The notes: generated from the letters alone by a model not told the origin. A stretch of 64,000 nt of DNA from Pseudomonas xionganensis (GCF_009763245.1 NZ_WKJZ01000004.1:1-64000); one strand, 5' to 3'; positions 16,360-25,186 are shown, numbered from the stretch's first letter. A program made the numbers and translations.

Positions 16360-19300
16360 TCAGACTTGCGGTTTCACCGCTTCCTGATCCTGCTCGGCAG
16401 CTGCTTCGGCTTGCGCCTCGGCAGGCTCGCTGGCCTCGGCTGCTGCCTCTGGTTCTGCAGTAGCCTGACTCTTGGTCTGAGCGGCATCGGCAGTAGGGGC
16501 AGCCTGGGTTTCGCTGGCTGCTGCTGAACTGGTCGGTGCCTCAACCGCTGCGCTGTCGGCAGCAGCGGCTGCCTCACGGGCCAGGCGCTCGGCTTCGCGC
16601 TGACGGCGACGCACTTCGCGTGGATCGTTTGGTGCGCGGCCAGGGGTTACCGGAATCACTGCGGCGGGCTCAGCGGCTGTCACTGCAGCCTGCACCGACT
16701 CGGCCTCTACGACAGGTGCGCTGTCGACGACCTCGGCGGTAGGCTCTACGCTGGCGATGCTTGGGCTTACCACCTCAACGGCTGGTTCGGCGGCGGCAGG
16801 GGCTTCGCTCTGGGCAACAGCTTCAGGTGCTGCTGTGATTTCCACAGCAGCTTGCGCTACCGCAACTTCCGCTGTCTCGCTGCTGGCTTCAGCTGGAGCG
16901 GCCGGAGTTTCAGTGGCCTCGGCCGGTGCAACCTGTTCGGCGGCGCTGGCAGTGACTGTGGCTGCGACGGCAGCAGTCACGGCTGGGACGGCATCCTGAC
17001 TTTCTTCGCTGGCGGCCTGAGGCTGCTCACTGCCTTCCTCGCTGCCTTCGATCAGATTGCCGTTGGCATCACGTTGACGCTCGCGACGGTTGCTGCGGCG
17101 ACGCTGGCCACGGGAACGACGACGCGGACGCTCGCTATTTTCGTTGCTGTCCTGCTCGTCATCCTGCACCTGCTCATCGCTGTTCAGTGCTTCCTCATCG
17201 GCAGCGCTGGCTTCGTTGCGTGGCTGACGCTCTTCGCGAGGCGGGCGGGGTTGGCGAGCTTCGCGCTGCGGGCGCTCGGCGCGTACTTCGCTGCCCGCTT
17301 CTTCGCTCTGTGCTACCTCAGTCGGAGCATCCAGCGGGGCGCGCAGTTCGCGTGGCTGGCGCTCTTCACGAGGCTTGCGCTCGCGCGGCTGGCGTTCCTC
17401 ACGCGGTGGGCGCGACTGGCGGACTTCCTGCGGTTCGCGTACTTCCACACCGTCGCGCAGGGTGCGTTCTTCGCGCGGTGCACGCTCTTCGCGTGGTGCG
17501 CGTTCCTCGCGGGCGGCGCGGGGCTGGCGTTCTTCACGAGGTGCGCGCTCTTCGCGCGGTGCGCGATCCTCACGGGGCTTGCGCTCTTCGTCACGACGAC
17601 CACCGCGATTGCGGTTCTGCTGGCGACCATTGCGGCGTTCGTCATTGCGTGGCTTGCGCTCGCCACTGGGTTTCTCGATAACAACCGGCTTGGCTTCTTC
17701 CTTGCTGGCAAACAGGCTGACCAGGGATTTGACCAGCCCTTTGAACAGGCTCGGTTCGGCAGCAGCAGGGGCCACTGGCTCGGCAGCAGCGGCTGCAGGG
17801 TTCGGGGCAGGGCGCTGTGGTGCGGCCTTGATCGCCGCTTCCTGGCGTACCAGGGTGCGGGTAGCGGCGGACTGCTTTTCTTCTTCCACTTCGACGGCGG
17901 CCATTTCATAGCTGGACTGGCCACTCTGGGCTTCCGGGCTGTCGTCACGGATGCGCTGCACTTCGAAGTGCGGGGTTTCCAGGTGGTCGTTGGGGATGAT
18001 GACGATGCGCGCACGGGTACGCAGTTCGATCTTGGTGATCGAGTTGCGCTTCTCGTTGAGCAGGAAGGCGGCGACCGGGATCGGCACCTGGGCGCGGACT
18101 TCGGCGGTGCGGTCCTTCAGGGCCTCTTCTTCGATCAGGCGCAGGATGGCCAGGGACAGCGATTCGACGTCGCGGATAATGCCTTGACCGTTGCAGCGCG
18201 GGCAGACGATGCCGCTGGTTTCACCCAGGGACGGGCGCAGGCGCTGACGGGACATTTCCAGCAGGCCGAAGCGCGAGATGCGGCCCACTTGTACGCGGGC
18301 ACGGTCGGCTTCCAGGGCTTCGCGCACACGCTCTTCCACGGCGCGCTGGTTCTTGGCCGGAGTCATGTCGATAAAGTCGATGACGATCAGGCCGCCGATA
18401 TCACGCAGGCGCAGCTGGCGGGCGATTTCTTCGGCCGCTTCCAGGTTGGTCTGCAGGGCGGTTTCTTCGATGTCGCTGCCTTTGGTGGCGCGCGCCGAGT
18501 TGATGTCGATGGACACCAGGGCTTCGGTCGGGTCGATGACGATGGAGCCGCCGGAGGGCAGCTTCACTTCGCGCTGGAAGGCGGTTTCGATCTGGCTTTC
18601 GATCTGGAAACGGTTGAACAGCGGCACGCTGTCTTCATACAGCTTGATCTTGCTGGCGTACTGCGGCATCACCTGGTTGATAAAGCTCAGGGCTTCCTGC
18701 TGCGCTTCGACACTGTCGACCAGCACTTCGCCGATGTCCTGGCGCAGGTAGTCGCGGATGGCGCGGATGATCACATTGCTTTCCTGGTAGATCAGGAAAG
18801 GGGCGGCGCGATCCTGGGAGGCTTCCTTGATGGCGGTCCAGAGTTGCAGCAGGTAATCGAGGTCCCACTGCATTTCTTCACTGGAGCGGCCCAGGCCTGC
18901 GGTGCGCACGATCAGGCCCATGTCGCTCGGGGCGACCAGGCCATTGAGCGCTTCACGCAGTTCGTTGCGTTCTTCGCCTTCGATACGGCGCGAGATACCA
19001 CCAGCGCGCGGGTTGTTCGGCATCAGCACCAGGTAGCGGCCGGCCAGGCTGATAAAGGTGGTCAGGGCTGCGCCCTTGTTGCCGCGCTCTTCTTTCTCGA
19101 CCTGGACGATGACTTCCTGGCCTTCCTTGAGCACGTCCTTGATATTCACGCGGCCGCCTTCGGGGGCCTTGCTGAAATATTCGCGGGAGATTTCTTTGAG
19201 GGGGAGGAAACCGTGGCGTTCCGAGCCGAAATCGACGAAGGCGGCTTCCAGGCTAGGCTCTACGCGGGTGATTTTACCCTTGTAGATATTGGATTTTTTC

Positions 19301-19407
19301 TGCTCGCGGGCGCCGGACTCGATGTCCAGATCGTAGAGTTTTTGCCCATCTACCAGGGCGACACGCAACTCTTCGGGTTGAGTTGCGTTAATCAGCATTC
19401 TTTTCAT
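16360..19407 (-). CDS. rne: Ribonuclease E
   Basis: Endoribonuclease that starts decay of most mRNAs, processes tRNA and rRNA precursors, and scaffolds the degradosome. The 1015 residues show an N-terminal half like E. coli: S1 domain (residues ~35-125), DNase-I-like part with metal ligands in VSIDINS and IVIDFIDM, the zinc link CPRCNGQG, and the small domain. The C-terminal half is disordered: an Arg/Glu/Pro-rich stretch with many PREER copies, then an Ala/Glu/Pro-rich tail. ATG 19407 gives MKRMLINATQPEELRVAL, the normal start. The leader is about 515 nt and likely serves autoregulation. Confidence 0.96.
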   Translation of the reverse strand: MKRMLINATQPEELRVALVDGQKLYDLDIESGAREQKKSNIYKGKITRVEPSLEAAFVDFGSERHGFLPLKEISREYFSKAPEGGRVNIKDVLKEGQEVIVQVEKEERGNKGAALTTFISLAGRYLVLMPNNPRAGGISRRIEGEERNELREALNGLVAPSDMGLIVRTAGLGRSSEEMQWDLDYLLQLWTAIKEASQDRAAPFLIYQESNVIIRAIRDYLRQDIGEVLVDSVEAQQEALSFINQVMPQYASKIKLYEDSVPLFNRFQIESQIETAFQREVKLPSGGSIVIDPTEALVSIDINSARATKGSDIEETALQTNLEAAEEIARQLRLRDIGGLIVIDFIDMTPAKNQRAVEERVREALEADRARVQVGRISRFGLLEMSRQRLRPSLGETSGIVCPRCNGQGIIRDVESLSLAILRLIEEEALKDRTAEVRAQVPIPVAAFLLNEKRNSITKIELRTRARIVIIPNDHLETPHFEVQRIRDDSPEAQSGQSSYEMAAVEVEEEKQSAATRTLVRQEAAIKAAPQRPAPNPAAAAAEPVAPAAAEPSLFKGLVKSLVSLFASKEEAKPVVIEKPSGERKPRNDERRNGRQQNRNRGGRRDEERKPREDRAPREERAPREERQPRAAREERAPREERAPREERTLRDGVEVREPQEVRQSRPPREERQPRERKPREERQPRELRAPLDAPTEVAQSEEAGSEVRAERPQREARQPRPPREERQPRNEASAADEEALNSDEQVQDDEQDSNENSERPRRRSRGQRRRSNRRERQRDANGNLIEGSEEGSEQPQAASEESQDAVPAVTAAVAATVTASAAEQVAPAEATETPAAPAEASSETAEVAVAQAAVEITAAPEAVAQSEAPAAAEPAVEVVSPSIASVEPTAEVVDSAPVVEAESVQAAVTAAEPAAVIPVTPGRAPNDPREVRRRQREAERLAREAAAAADSAAVEAPTSSAAASETQAAPTADAAQTKSQATAEPEAAAEASEPAEAQAEAAAEQDQEAVKPQV

Positions 19408-19923
19408 GTAGTACCGTCGGTTTCCGGTGCTGGCGGAAGCGGCGTTCGGCACACACGACAATCAGGGTCGGTGTCAGGCGCGTCAGAAACGGTCGTAAAT
19501 CGTTCCAGTGTCTAGCGGCGGCAGCCAGTAATGCTGGGCCGCGACGGACGTCTCCTGCTCGCTGTTGTGACAGAAAGCACTAAGTCAGGAGGAGGAATCA
19601 GCTGTCGGTAGCGGACGAGATGAGGCGTCTTGTGTAAAGCAAATTGCTACGCAGACCGACAGTTGTGCATCTCCACCCTACACGTATCGCTGAAAATCGG
19701 GTGCCGCTCGCGTAAATCCGCAGCGGGTTATCTATTACCGCGGCCGTCCAGTGGGGATGGTCGCGCATCATGGCTAAGGCTTTATTTCCGAACTGCTTCA
19801 CGGCCTTGGCGGCCTGTCTATCTCTGAAGAGCCCGTCGGACGGCCTCACGTCCAGAAAGGGTTGCGTTGGTTGGGGATGGCAGTTTTGGAGATCATCCGC
19901 AGACCAGGCCGCTTTTGGCGGCG
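19408..19923 (-). ncRNA. Long 5' leader of rne, rne-II type element expected
   Basis: The 516 bases between the rne start and its predicted transcription start carry no gene. Several inverted repeats are visible, for example CTGTCGGT (19602-19609) with ACCGACAG (19655-19662). In E. coli the rne leader lets RNase E cut its own mRNA. The rne-II motif has been described upstream of rne in Pseudomonadaceae. I could not fold the region or match it to the model, so the exact limits are unknown. Confidence 0.5.
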
Positions 19924-19929
19924 TTCCCG

Positions 19930-19958
19930 ACTATAGCAGCAATGATTAAGTGCTTCAA
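19930..19958 (-). promoter_or_regulatory. Sigma-70 promoter of rne
   Basis: On the minus strand TTGAAG (19958-19953), a 17-base spacer and TATAGT (19935-19930) form a good sigma-70 promoter, predicting a start near 19923 and a leader of about 515 nt. It lies just before the rluC promoter, facing away from it. Confidence 0.75.
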
Positions 19959-19971
19959 ATCCATGAAAAAT

Positions 19972-19980
19972 TGCTATGAT
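19972..19980 (+). promoter_or_regulatory. Extended -10 promoter of rluC
   Basis: TGCTATGAT is an extended -10 element (TGn + TATGAT at 19975-19980) without a clear -35. Its distance predicts a start at about 19986-19988, that is, at the rluC ATG (19987), so the transcript may be leaderless. No Shine-Dalgarno sequence is present. Confidence 0.6.
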
Positions 19981-19986
19981 CGCGCA

Positions 19987-20940
19987 ATGACTACTCCTGC
20001 CTCTCCAACCTCCGGCGTTCAGCTGATCGAGGTTGCACCGGAACTTGCCGGCCAGCGCATCGACAATTTTCTCCGCACTCAGCTCAAGGGCGTGCCCAAG
20101 ACATTGATTTACCGCATTTTGCGCAAGGGCGAGGTGCGGGTGAATAAAGGTCGGATCAAGCCTGAATACAAGCTGCAGGCGGGCGATGTGGTGCGCGTGC
20201 CGCCTCTGCGCCTGGCCGAGCGCGATGAGCCTGAGCCGCTGGCTCAGGGCCTGTTGCAGCGCCTGGAGGCGGCAATTGTCTATGAAGACAAGGCCCTGAT
20301 CGTGCTCAATAAGCCCGCCGGCATTGCCGTGCACGGCGGCAGTGGCCTGAATTACGGGGTGATCGAGGCCTTTCGTCAGTTGCGTCCCGATGCCAGGGAT
20401 CTGGAGCTGGTGCACCGCCTGGATCGTGACACCTCGGGTCTGCTGATGATTGCCAAAAAGCGCAGCATGTTGCGCCATCTGCACGAGGCGCTGCGCGGCG
20501 ATGGCGTCGACAAACGCTATATGGCGCTGGTGCGTGGCCACTGGGCGACGGCCAAGAAGCAGATCAACGCGCCACTGCTGAAAAGCAATCTGCGCTCGGG
20601 TGAGCGCATGGTCGAGGTCAATCCCGAAGGCAAGGAGGCGCTCACGGTATTTCGCGTGCTGCGCCGCTTTGGTGAGTTCGCCACCCTGGTCGAGGCCAAG
20701 CCGGTGACCGGGCGCACCCATCAGATTCGCGTGCATGCCCAGTATGCCGGGCATTCGATTGCCGGTGACAGCAAGTACGGCGACGATGACTTCACCAAGG
20801 AAATTCGCGCTCTGGGTGGCAAGCGCCTGTTTTTGCATGCCTATGAGCTGGTGGTGCCGATGCCCGATGGCAGTCGTCTGGAATTGGCGGCACCGGTGGA
20901 TGAAATGTGGAGCGCGACCCTGGAGCGACTCGGTGCCTGA
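19987..20940 (+). CDS. rluC: 23S rRNA pseudouridine synthase RluC
   Basis: Forms pseudouridine at three sites of 23S rRNA (955, 2504 and 2580 in E. coli numbering). The 317-residue protein has an S4 RNA-binding domain (residues ~20-75: GQRIDNFLRTQLKG, LRKGEVRVNKGR) and the RluA-type catalytic motif HRLDRDTSGLL with catalytic Asp146. ATG 19987 gives the proper family start; longer in-frame starts would run into the rne promoter. Divergent from rne as in E. coli. Its end overlaps the HAD gene by 8 bases. Confidence 0.95.
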   Translation: MTTPASPTSGVQLIEVAPELAGQRIDNFLRTQLKGVPKTLIYRILRKGEVRVNKGRIKPEYKLQAGDVVRVPPLRLAERDEPEPLAQGLLQRLEAAIVYEDKALIVLNKPAGIAVHGGSGLNYGVIEAFRQLRPDARDLELVHRLDRDTSGLLMIAKKRSMLRHLHEALRGDGVDKRYMALVRGHWATAKKQINAPLLKSNLRSGERMVEVNPEGKEALTVFRVLRRFGEFATLVEAKPVTGRTHQIRVHAQYAGHSIAGDSKYGDDDFTKEIRALGGKRLFLHAYELVVPMPDGSRLELAAPVDEMWSATLERLGA

Positions 20941-21628
20941 TTATCAGCTGCTGATTTTTGATTGGGATGGCACTCTGGTCGACTCAATCGGTCGAATTGT
21001 CACGGCCATGCATGGGGCAGCCGATAGCTGTGGTGTAGCGCGCTGCACGGATGAGCAGGTCAAGGCGATTATCGGCCTTGGTTTGCCCGAGGCCATTGCG
21101 ACCCTCTATCCGCAGCTGGATGATCTGCAGCTGATAGAGCGTTTTCGTCAGTGCTACAGCGATTGCTATCTGCAGTTGGAGGCGCAGCCGTCGCCTCTGT
21201 TTGCCGGGGTGGCCGAGGCGCTGGATGGCTTTCGCGCCGATGGCTACCGCCTGGCTGTGGCAACCGGCAAGACCCGGCATGGGTTGCAGCGGGTGTTGGC
21301 TGGGCGTGGCTGGCTGGATTATTTCGATGTCACGCGCTGTGCCGATGAAACAGCGAGCAAGCCTGATCCGCTGATGCTGCATGAGATTCTGGCTCATTGT
21401 CGGGTGCCGGTGCATCAGGCTCTGATGGTGGGGGATTCGTCCTTCGATCTGCTGATGGCTCGGCATGCGGGTATGGATTCGGTGGCGGTGGGTTATGGGG
21501 CTCAGCCTCTGGTGGCTCTGCGTGAGCATGGACCGCGCTTGGCGATCAATGAATTTTCCCAGTTGCGTGCCTGGCTTGCAGGGCGCGTGGAAGAGCAGCG
21601 TGTAGAGGTGGGTGCATATGGCGGATGA
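20933..21628 (+). CDS. HAD-family hydrolase (Gph-like)
   Basis: A 231-residue phosphatase of the haloacid dehalogenase superfamily. Motif I is FDWDGTLVDS (nucleophile and acid Asp near residues 9 and 11), motif II Thr lies in LAVATGKTRHG, and motif IV is MVGDSSFDLLMARHAGM. It resembles phosphoglycolate and pyrophosphate phosphatases, but the substrate is not clear. The start is GTG 20933, inside the end of rluC; no other start fits before motif I. Its end overlaps the sppA-like gene by 11 bases. Confidence 0.88.
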   Translation: MPDYQLLIFDWDGTLVDSIGRIVTAMHGAADSCGVARCTDEQVKAIIGLGLPEAIATLYPQLDDLQLIERFRQCYSDCYLQLEAQPSPLFAGVAEALDGFRADGYRLAVATGKTRHGLQRVLAGRGWLDYFDVTRCADETASKPDPLMLHEILAHCRVPVHQALMVGDSSFDLLMARHAGMDSVAVGYGAQPLVALREHGPRLAINEFSQLRAWLAGRVEEQRVEVGAYGG

Positions 21629-22598
21629 ATGGAAGGCATCGGCTGCGGCTGATTCGGATGAGAAAAGCTGGAAGCTGTTGGAGAAAACCCTGCTTGCTGG
21701 TGTGCAGGAGCAGCGTCGGGCGCGGCGCTGGGGGATTTTCTTCAAGCTGCTGACCTTTATATACCTGTTTGGCGCTCTGGCATTGTTTGCGCCGATGCTG
21801 GATTTGCAGGAGACGGCTGGCAAGGGTGGTGGGCATACCGCGCTGATCGAGGTGCGCGGCATGATTGCCGACAAGGAGTCGGCCAGCGCCGACAATGTCG
21901 TGGGCAGTCTGCGTGCGGCTTTTGCCGACAGCAATACCAAGGGTGTGATCCTGCGCATCAACAGTCCGGGCGGCAGTCCGGTGCAGTCTGGCTATATATA
22001 TGACGAGATCCGCCGTCTGCGTGCGGAGTATCCCGCGATCAAGCTGTATGCGGTGATCAGCGATCTGGGGGCGTCAGGGGCCTATTACATAGCCAGTGCG
22101 GCGGATGAGATCTATGCAGACAAGGCCAGCCTGGTCGGCTCCATTGGTGTTACGGCGGCAGGCTTTGGCTTTGTCGGGGTGATGGAGAAGCTGGGGGTTG
22201 ATCGCCGCGTTTATACCGCAGGTGAGCACAAGGCCTTTCTCGATCCGTTCCAGCCGCCCAAGGAGGAGGAGACTCTTTTCTGGAAGCAGGTGCTGGAAAC
22301 CACCCACAAACAGTTTATCGCGAGCGTCAAGCAGGGGCGCGGTGAGCGGCTCAAGTCCGATCAGTACCCCGAGCTGTTCTCTGGTCTGGTCTGGTCGGGT
22401 GAACAAGCGCTGAAGCTGGGGTTGATCGATGCCCTCGGCAACAGCAGCTATGTGGCGCGCGAGGTGATCGGGGTTAAGGAGGTGGTGGACTTCACTGTTC
22501 AGGAGACTCCGCTGGATCGTTTTGCCAAGGCCTTCGGCTCCAGCGTGGCGGAGCGTCTGGCTCTGTGGATGGGATTTCAGGGGCCGGTCTTGCGTTGA
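21618..22598 (+). CDS. sppA: S49 family signal peptide peptidase (SppA type)
   Basis: A membrane-anchored serine peptidase that clears cleaved signal peptides. The 326 residues have a cytoplasmic N-terminus of about 40 residues, one membrane helix (~41-60) and an S49 domain with the catalytic pair Ser153 (GASGAYY) and Lys205 (GEHKAFLDP). Their spacing of 52 equals that of B. subtilis SppA. ATG 21618 is preceded by GAGGTG at 21605-21610. It ends the rluC operon at a terminator. Confidence 0.9.
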   Translation: MADEWKASAAADSDEKSWKLLEKTLLAGVQEQRRARRWGIFFKLLTFIYLFGALALFAPMLDLQETAGKGGGHTALIEVRGMIADKESASADNVVGSLRAAFADSNTKGVILRINSPGGSPVQSGYIYDEIRRLRAEYPAIKLYAVISDLGASGAYYIASAADEIYADKASLVGSIGVTAAGFGFVGVMEKLGVDRRVYTAGEHKAFLDPFQPPKEEETLFWKQVLETTHKQFIASVKQGRGERLKSDQYPELFSGLVWSGEQALKLGLIDALGNSSYVAREVIGVKEVVDFTVQETPLDRFAKAFGSSVAERLALWMGFQGPVLR

Positions 22599-22613
22599 TC
22601 TGTTCTGTTTTAG

Positions 22614-22649
22614 AGCAAAAGGCTCGGTCAGTGACCGGGCCTTTTGCTT
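22614..22649. terminator. Bidirectional terminator between sppA and maf
   Basis: AGCAAAAGGCTCGGT (from 22614) pairs with ACCGGGCCTTTTGCT (ending 22648) with one G-T pair. The A- and T-rich outer arms suit both strands; the maf stop codon lies at its edge. Confidence 0.82.
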
Positions 22650-23228
22650 TCAGGGGATCTCGACTCCGGCGGCCTGCAGCATATCCACCAGGCGGATCAG
22701 AGGTAGGCCGATCAGGCTATTGGCGTCGCTGCCTTCAGTGCTGCGAAACAGGCTTACGCCCAAGCCTTCGGATTTGAAGCTGCCTGCGCAGTCATAGGGT
22801 TGTTCGGCGTGCAGATAGCGCTCGATCTGCGCCTCGCTGAGGGGGCGGAAGTGTACGGTAAAGGGGATGCAATCGGTCTGTAGCTGGCCGCTCTGGCTGT
22901 TGAGCAGGCTCAGGCCGGTGAGAAAGGTCAGGCTCTTACCGCTGGCGGCCAGTAACTGTTCGCGGGCGCGCTCAAAGTTGTGGGGTTTGCCGATGATCTG
23001 ATTGTCGAGCACGGCCACCTGATCGGAGCCGATAATCAGGTGGTTGTCAAAGCTGTGGCTCAGGGTCAGGGCTTTCTGTGCGGACAGGCGTCGTACCAGG
23101 GTGTCGGCCTGCTCTGCGGGCAGGGGAGATTCGTCAATATCCGGTGCGCTGCAGCTGAAGGGTAGGCGCAGGCGGCTGAGCAGCTCGCGCCGATAAGGGG
23201 AACTGGAGGCGAGTACCAACGGCAGCAT
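22650..23228 (-). CDS. maf: Maf-like nucleotide pyrophosphatase (YceF type)
   Basis: House-cleaning pyrophosphatase of 192 residues that hydrolyses modified nucleoside triphosphates; the YceF branch prefers m7GTP. The family start LASSSPYRRELL and the conserved IIGSDQVAVL and FKSEGLG are present, and SAPDIDESP matches the YceF rather than the YhdE branch. It is divergent from yceD and convergent with sppA. The same gene pair maf/yceD is adjacent in E. coli. Confidence 0.92.
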   Translation of the reverse strand: MLPLVLASSSPYRRELLSRLRLPFSCSAPDIDESPLPAEQADTLVRRLSAQKALTLSHSFDNHLIIGSDQVAVLDNQIIGKPHNFERAREQLLAASGKSLTFLTGLSLLNSQSGQLQTDCIPFTVHFRPLSEAQIERYLHAEQPYDCAGSFKSEGLGVSLFRSTEGSDANSLIGLPLIRLVDMLQAAGVEIP

Positions 23229-23305
23229 GGCTTTTCCTTTACCGGGTTTTCAATCGGGCGTCGATTTTAGCGGGGCGGCCAGCCGGCGGACAGGCCGAAT
23301 TTCCT

Positions 23306-23334
23306 TTGACAGCGGCGGGTTGCATCCCTAGAAT
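23306..23334 (+). promoter_or_regulatory. Strong sigma-70 promoter of the yceD-rpmF-plsX-fab operon
   Basis: A perfect -35 TTGACA (23306-23311), a 17-base spacer and -10 TAGAAT (23329-23334). The start is expected near 23341, only 2-4 bases before the yceD ATG at 23344, so the first gene would be read from a nearly leaderless transcript. Confidence 0.82.
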
Positions 23335-23343
23335 GCGCCGCCT

Positions 23344-23871
23344 ATGTCAAATGGACCGATTCCACCTCACGTAGATCCGCGCAAGTTGGCTGATCGTGGC
23401 GCCACCCTTGAAGGTGAGCTGCAGCTGATCGATTTGCAGCGTCTCTGCGGTGCACTTGCTGATGATGGCGGTGCAGTACGCACGAAGTTTGTCTTCGAGC
23501 GTGATGAGCGCAATGCTGTGGTTTTCCATAGCGAGCTTGAGGCGGAAGTCAAAATGGTTTGCCAGCGTTGTCTGGAGCTGGTCACTTTGCCGATCCACAG
23601 TGCCTGTGATTACGCTGTGGTGAAGGAAGGTGCGAATACCCAGTCAGTGCCGAAAGGCTATGACGTGCTTGAATTGGGTGAAGACCCATTGGATCTGCTG
23701 GCGTTGGTTGAGGAGGAGCTTCTGCTCGCCTTGCCGATTGTCCCGGCTCATGACCCTAAAGATTGCCAGCAACCGGCCGGCCTCGAAGAGCCCGAGTCGA
23801 GTGAGGACGAGGTAACGCGGTCCAACCCGTTCAGTGTATTGGCACAGTTAAAGCGTGACCCAAACGTTTAG
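23344..23871 (+). CDS. yceD: YceD family protein (DUF177)
   Basis: A 175-residue protein always found before rpmF. The DUF177 core VCQRCLELVTLPI with CxxC and the acidic tail (EEPESSEDEV) are present. In plants a relative helps 23S rRNA accumulation; the bacterial role is likely in ribosome assembly but not settled. ATG 23344 lies within 10 bases of the -10 box and has no Shine-Dalgarno, which suggests leaderless translation. rpmF follows after 13 bases. Confidence 0.9.
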   Translation: MSNGPIPPHVDPRKLADRGATLEGELQLIDLQRLCGALADDGGAVRTKFVFERDERNAVVFHSELEAEVKMVCQRCLELVTLPIHSACDYAVVKEGANTQSVPKGYDVLELGEDPLDLLALVEEELLLALPIVPAHDPKDCQQPAGLEEPESSEDEVTRSNPFSVLAQLKRDPNV

Positions 23872-23884
23872 GAGTTAATCAGTT

Positions 23885-24067
23885 ATGGCTGTTCAGCAGA
23901 ACAAAAAATCCCGTTCCGCCCGTGACATGCGTCGTTCCCATGACGCCCTCGAGGCTAGCGCTCTGTCCGTTGAGAAGAGCACCGGTGAAGTTCACCTGCG
24001 CCACCACGTTTCGCCGGAAGGTGTTTACCGTGGTCGCAAAGTGATCGACAAGGGCGCTGACGAGTAA
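23885..24067 (+). CDS. rpmF: 50S ribosomal protein L32
   Basis: A 60-residue ribosomal protein starting MAVQQNKKSRSARDMRRSHDAL. It belongs to the zinc-free form without CxxC pairs, normal for gammaproteobacteria. AGGAG stands at 23869-23873 in front of ATG 23885. It links ribosome and fatty acid gene expression in the classical rpmF-plsX-fab operon. Confidence 0.97.
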   Translation: MAVQQNKKSRSARDMRRSHDALEASALSVEKSTGEVHLRHHVSPEGVYRGRKVIDKGADE

Positions 24068-24070
24068 TCC

Positions 24071-25081
24071 TTGTCCGCCTCGATCATCGCGATTGATGCA
24101 ATGGGTGGGGACTTCGGTCCCCACTGCATTGTTCCAGCCAGTATTGCCTGCCTGGCTGAATACCCCTCGCTGCACCTGGTCCTTGTCGGCCAACCCTCCC
24201 TTATCGAACCCTTGATTGCCCGTTATCCGCACGTAGATCGCGCACGCCTGCGTGTTGAGCCGGCTGCGGAAATCATCGCCATGGACGAGCGCCCGGCCCA
24301 GGCTCTGCGTGGCAAGCCCGATTCGTCGATGCGAGTGGCCTTGGGGCTGGTGCGCGATGGGCGGGCTCAGGCCTGCGTCAGTGCCGGCAATACCGGGGCG
24401 CTGATGGCCTTATCGCGCTATGTGCTGAAAACCTTGCCGGGCATCGACCGGCCGGCCATGGTCAGTGCCATTCCGACCGAGGCAGGCAGCTGTCAGTTGC
24501 TCGATCTGGGCGCCAATGTCGACTGCAGTGCCGAGCACCTGTACCAGTTTGCCGTGATGGGGGCGGTGGCGGCCGAGGTGCTGGGGGTGGCCAGGCCGCG
24601 GGTGGCCTTGCTGAATGTGGGTACGGAAGAGATCAAGGGCAATCAGCAGGTCAAGCTGGCGGCCAATCTGTTGCAGCAGGCTCAAGGACTCAACTACATA
24701 GGCTTTGTCGAGGGCGATGGGCTCTATCGTGGCGAGGCGGATGTGGTGGTGTGCGACGGTTTTGTCGGCAATATCCTGCTCAAGTCCAGTGAGGGGTTGG
24801 CCGGCATGATTGGGCAGCGCATCGAAGCGCAGTTCCGCTCCGGTCTAGGGGCGCGCCTGATTGGTCTGTTGGCGCGGCCGCTGTTGCGGCGTCTACGCCA
24901 GGAATTGGCGCCGGCTCAGCATAATGGCGCCAGTTTTCTGGGGCTGCAGGGTATCGTGATCAAGAGCCATGGTGCGGCCGGCCCTGAAGGTTTCAAAAGC
25001 GCCATTCGCCGAGCATTGGCGGAGATTGAAGAAAATCTGCCGCAACGTTTGCACGGTAGACTGGGCGAGCATCTGCTATAG
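24071..25081 (+). CDS. plsX: Phosphate acyltransferase PlsX
   Basis: Converts acyl-ACP to acyl-phosphate, the donor for PlsY in phospholipid synthesis. The 336 residues begin SASIIAIDAMGGDFGPHCIVPA and contain VSAGNTGALMAL and HGAAGPEGFKSAI, all typical of PlsX. The start is TTG 24071, three bases after the rpmF stop, with no good ribosome site, so its translation probably depends on rpmF. fabD follows after 105 bases. Confidence 0.94.
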   Translation: MSASIIAIDAMGGDFGPHCIVPASIACLAEYPSLHLVLVGQPSLIEPLIARYPHVDRARLRVEPAAEIIAMDERPAQALRGKPDSSMRVALGLVRDGRAQACVSAGNTGALMALSRYVLKTLPGIDRPAMVSAIPTEAGSCQLLDLGANVDCSAEHLYQFAVMGAVAAEVLGVARPRVALLNVGTEEIKGNQQVKLAANLLQQAQGLNYIGFVEGDGLYRGEADVVVCDGFVGNILLKSSEGLAGMIGQRIEAQFRSGLGARLIGLLARPLLRRLRQELAPAQHNGASFLGLQGIVIKSHGAAGPEGFKSAIRRALAEIEENLPQRLHGRLGEHLL

Positions 25082-25186
25082 GATGTGACCGCGGCCAGTG
25101 CTCCGTCATCCAACTGTCAGTTTTTTGCGCTTGGCAAAGCCGAGTGACACCTTCTTCCGACGACAAGACTTTTAGGGACTCCCTCC

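Noticed and set aside
16852..19515. An open frame of 887 codons on the plus strand opposite rne
   Set aside because: It is the antisense shadow of the GC-rich rne frame; composition is odd (long Phe, Ala, Arg runs), there is no ribosome site and no known domain.
24071..24073. TTG start of plsX taken as a possible frameshift or misplaced start
   Set aside because: The TTG gives the exact PlsX N-terminus and coupling to rpmF, so an unusual start codon is the simpler reading.
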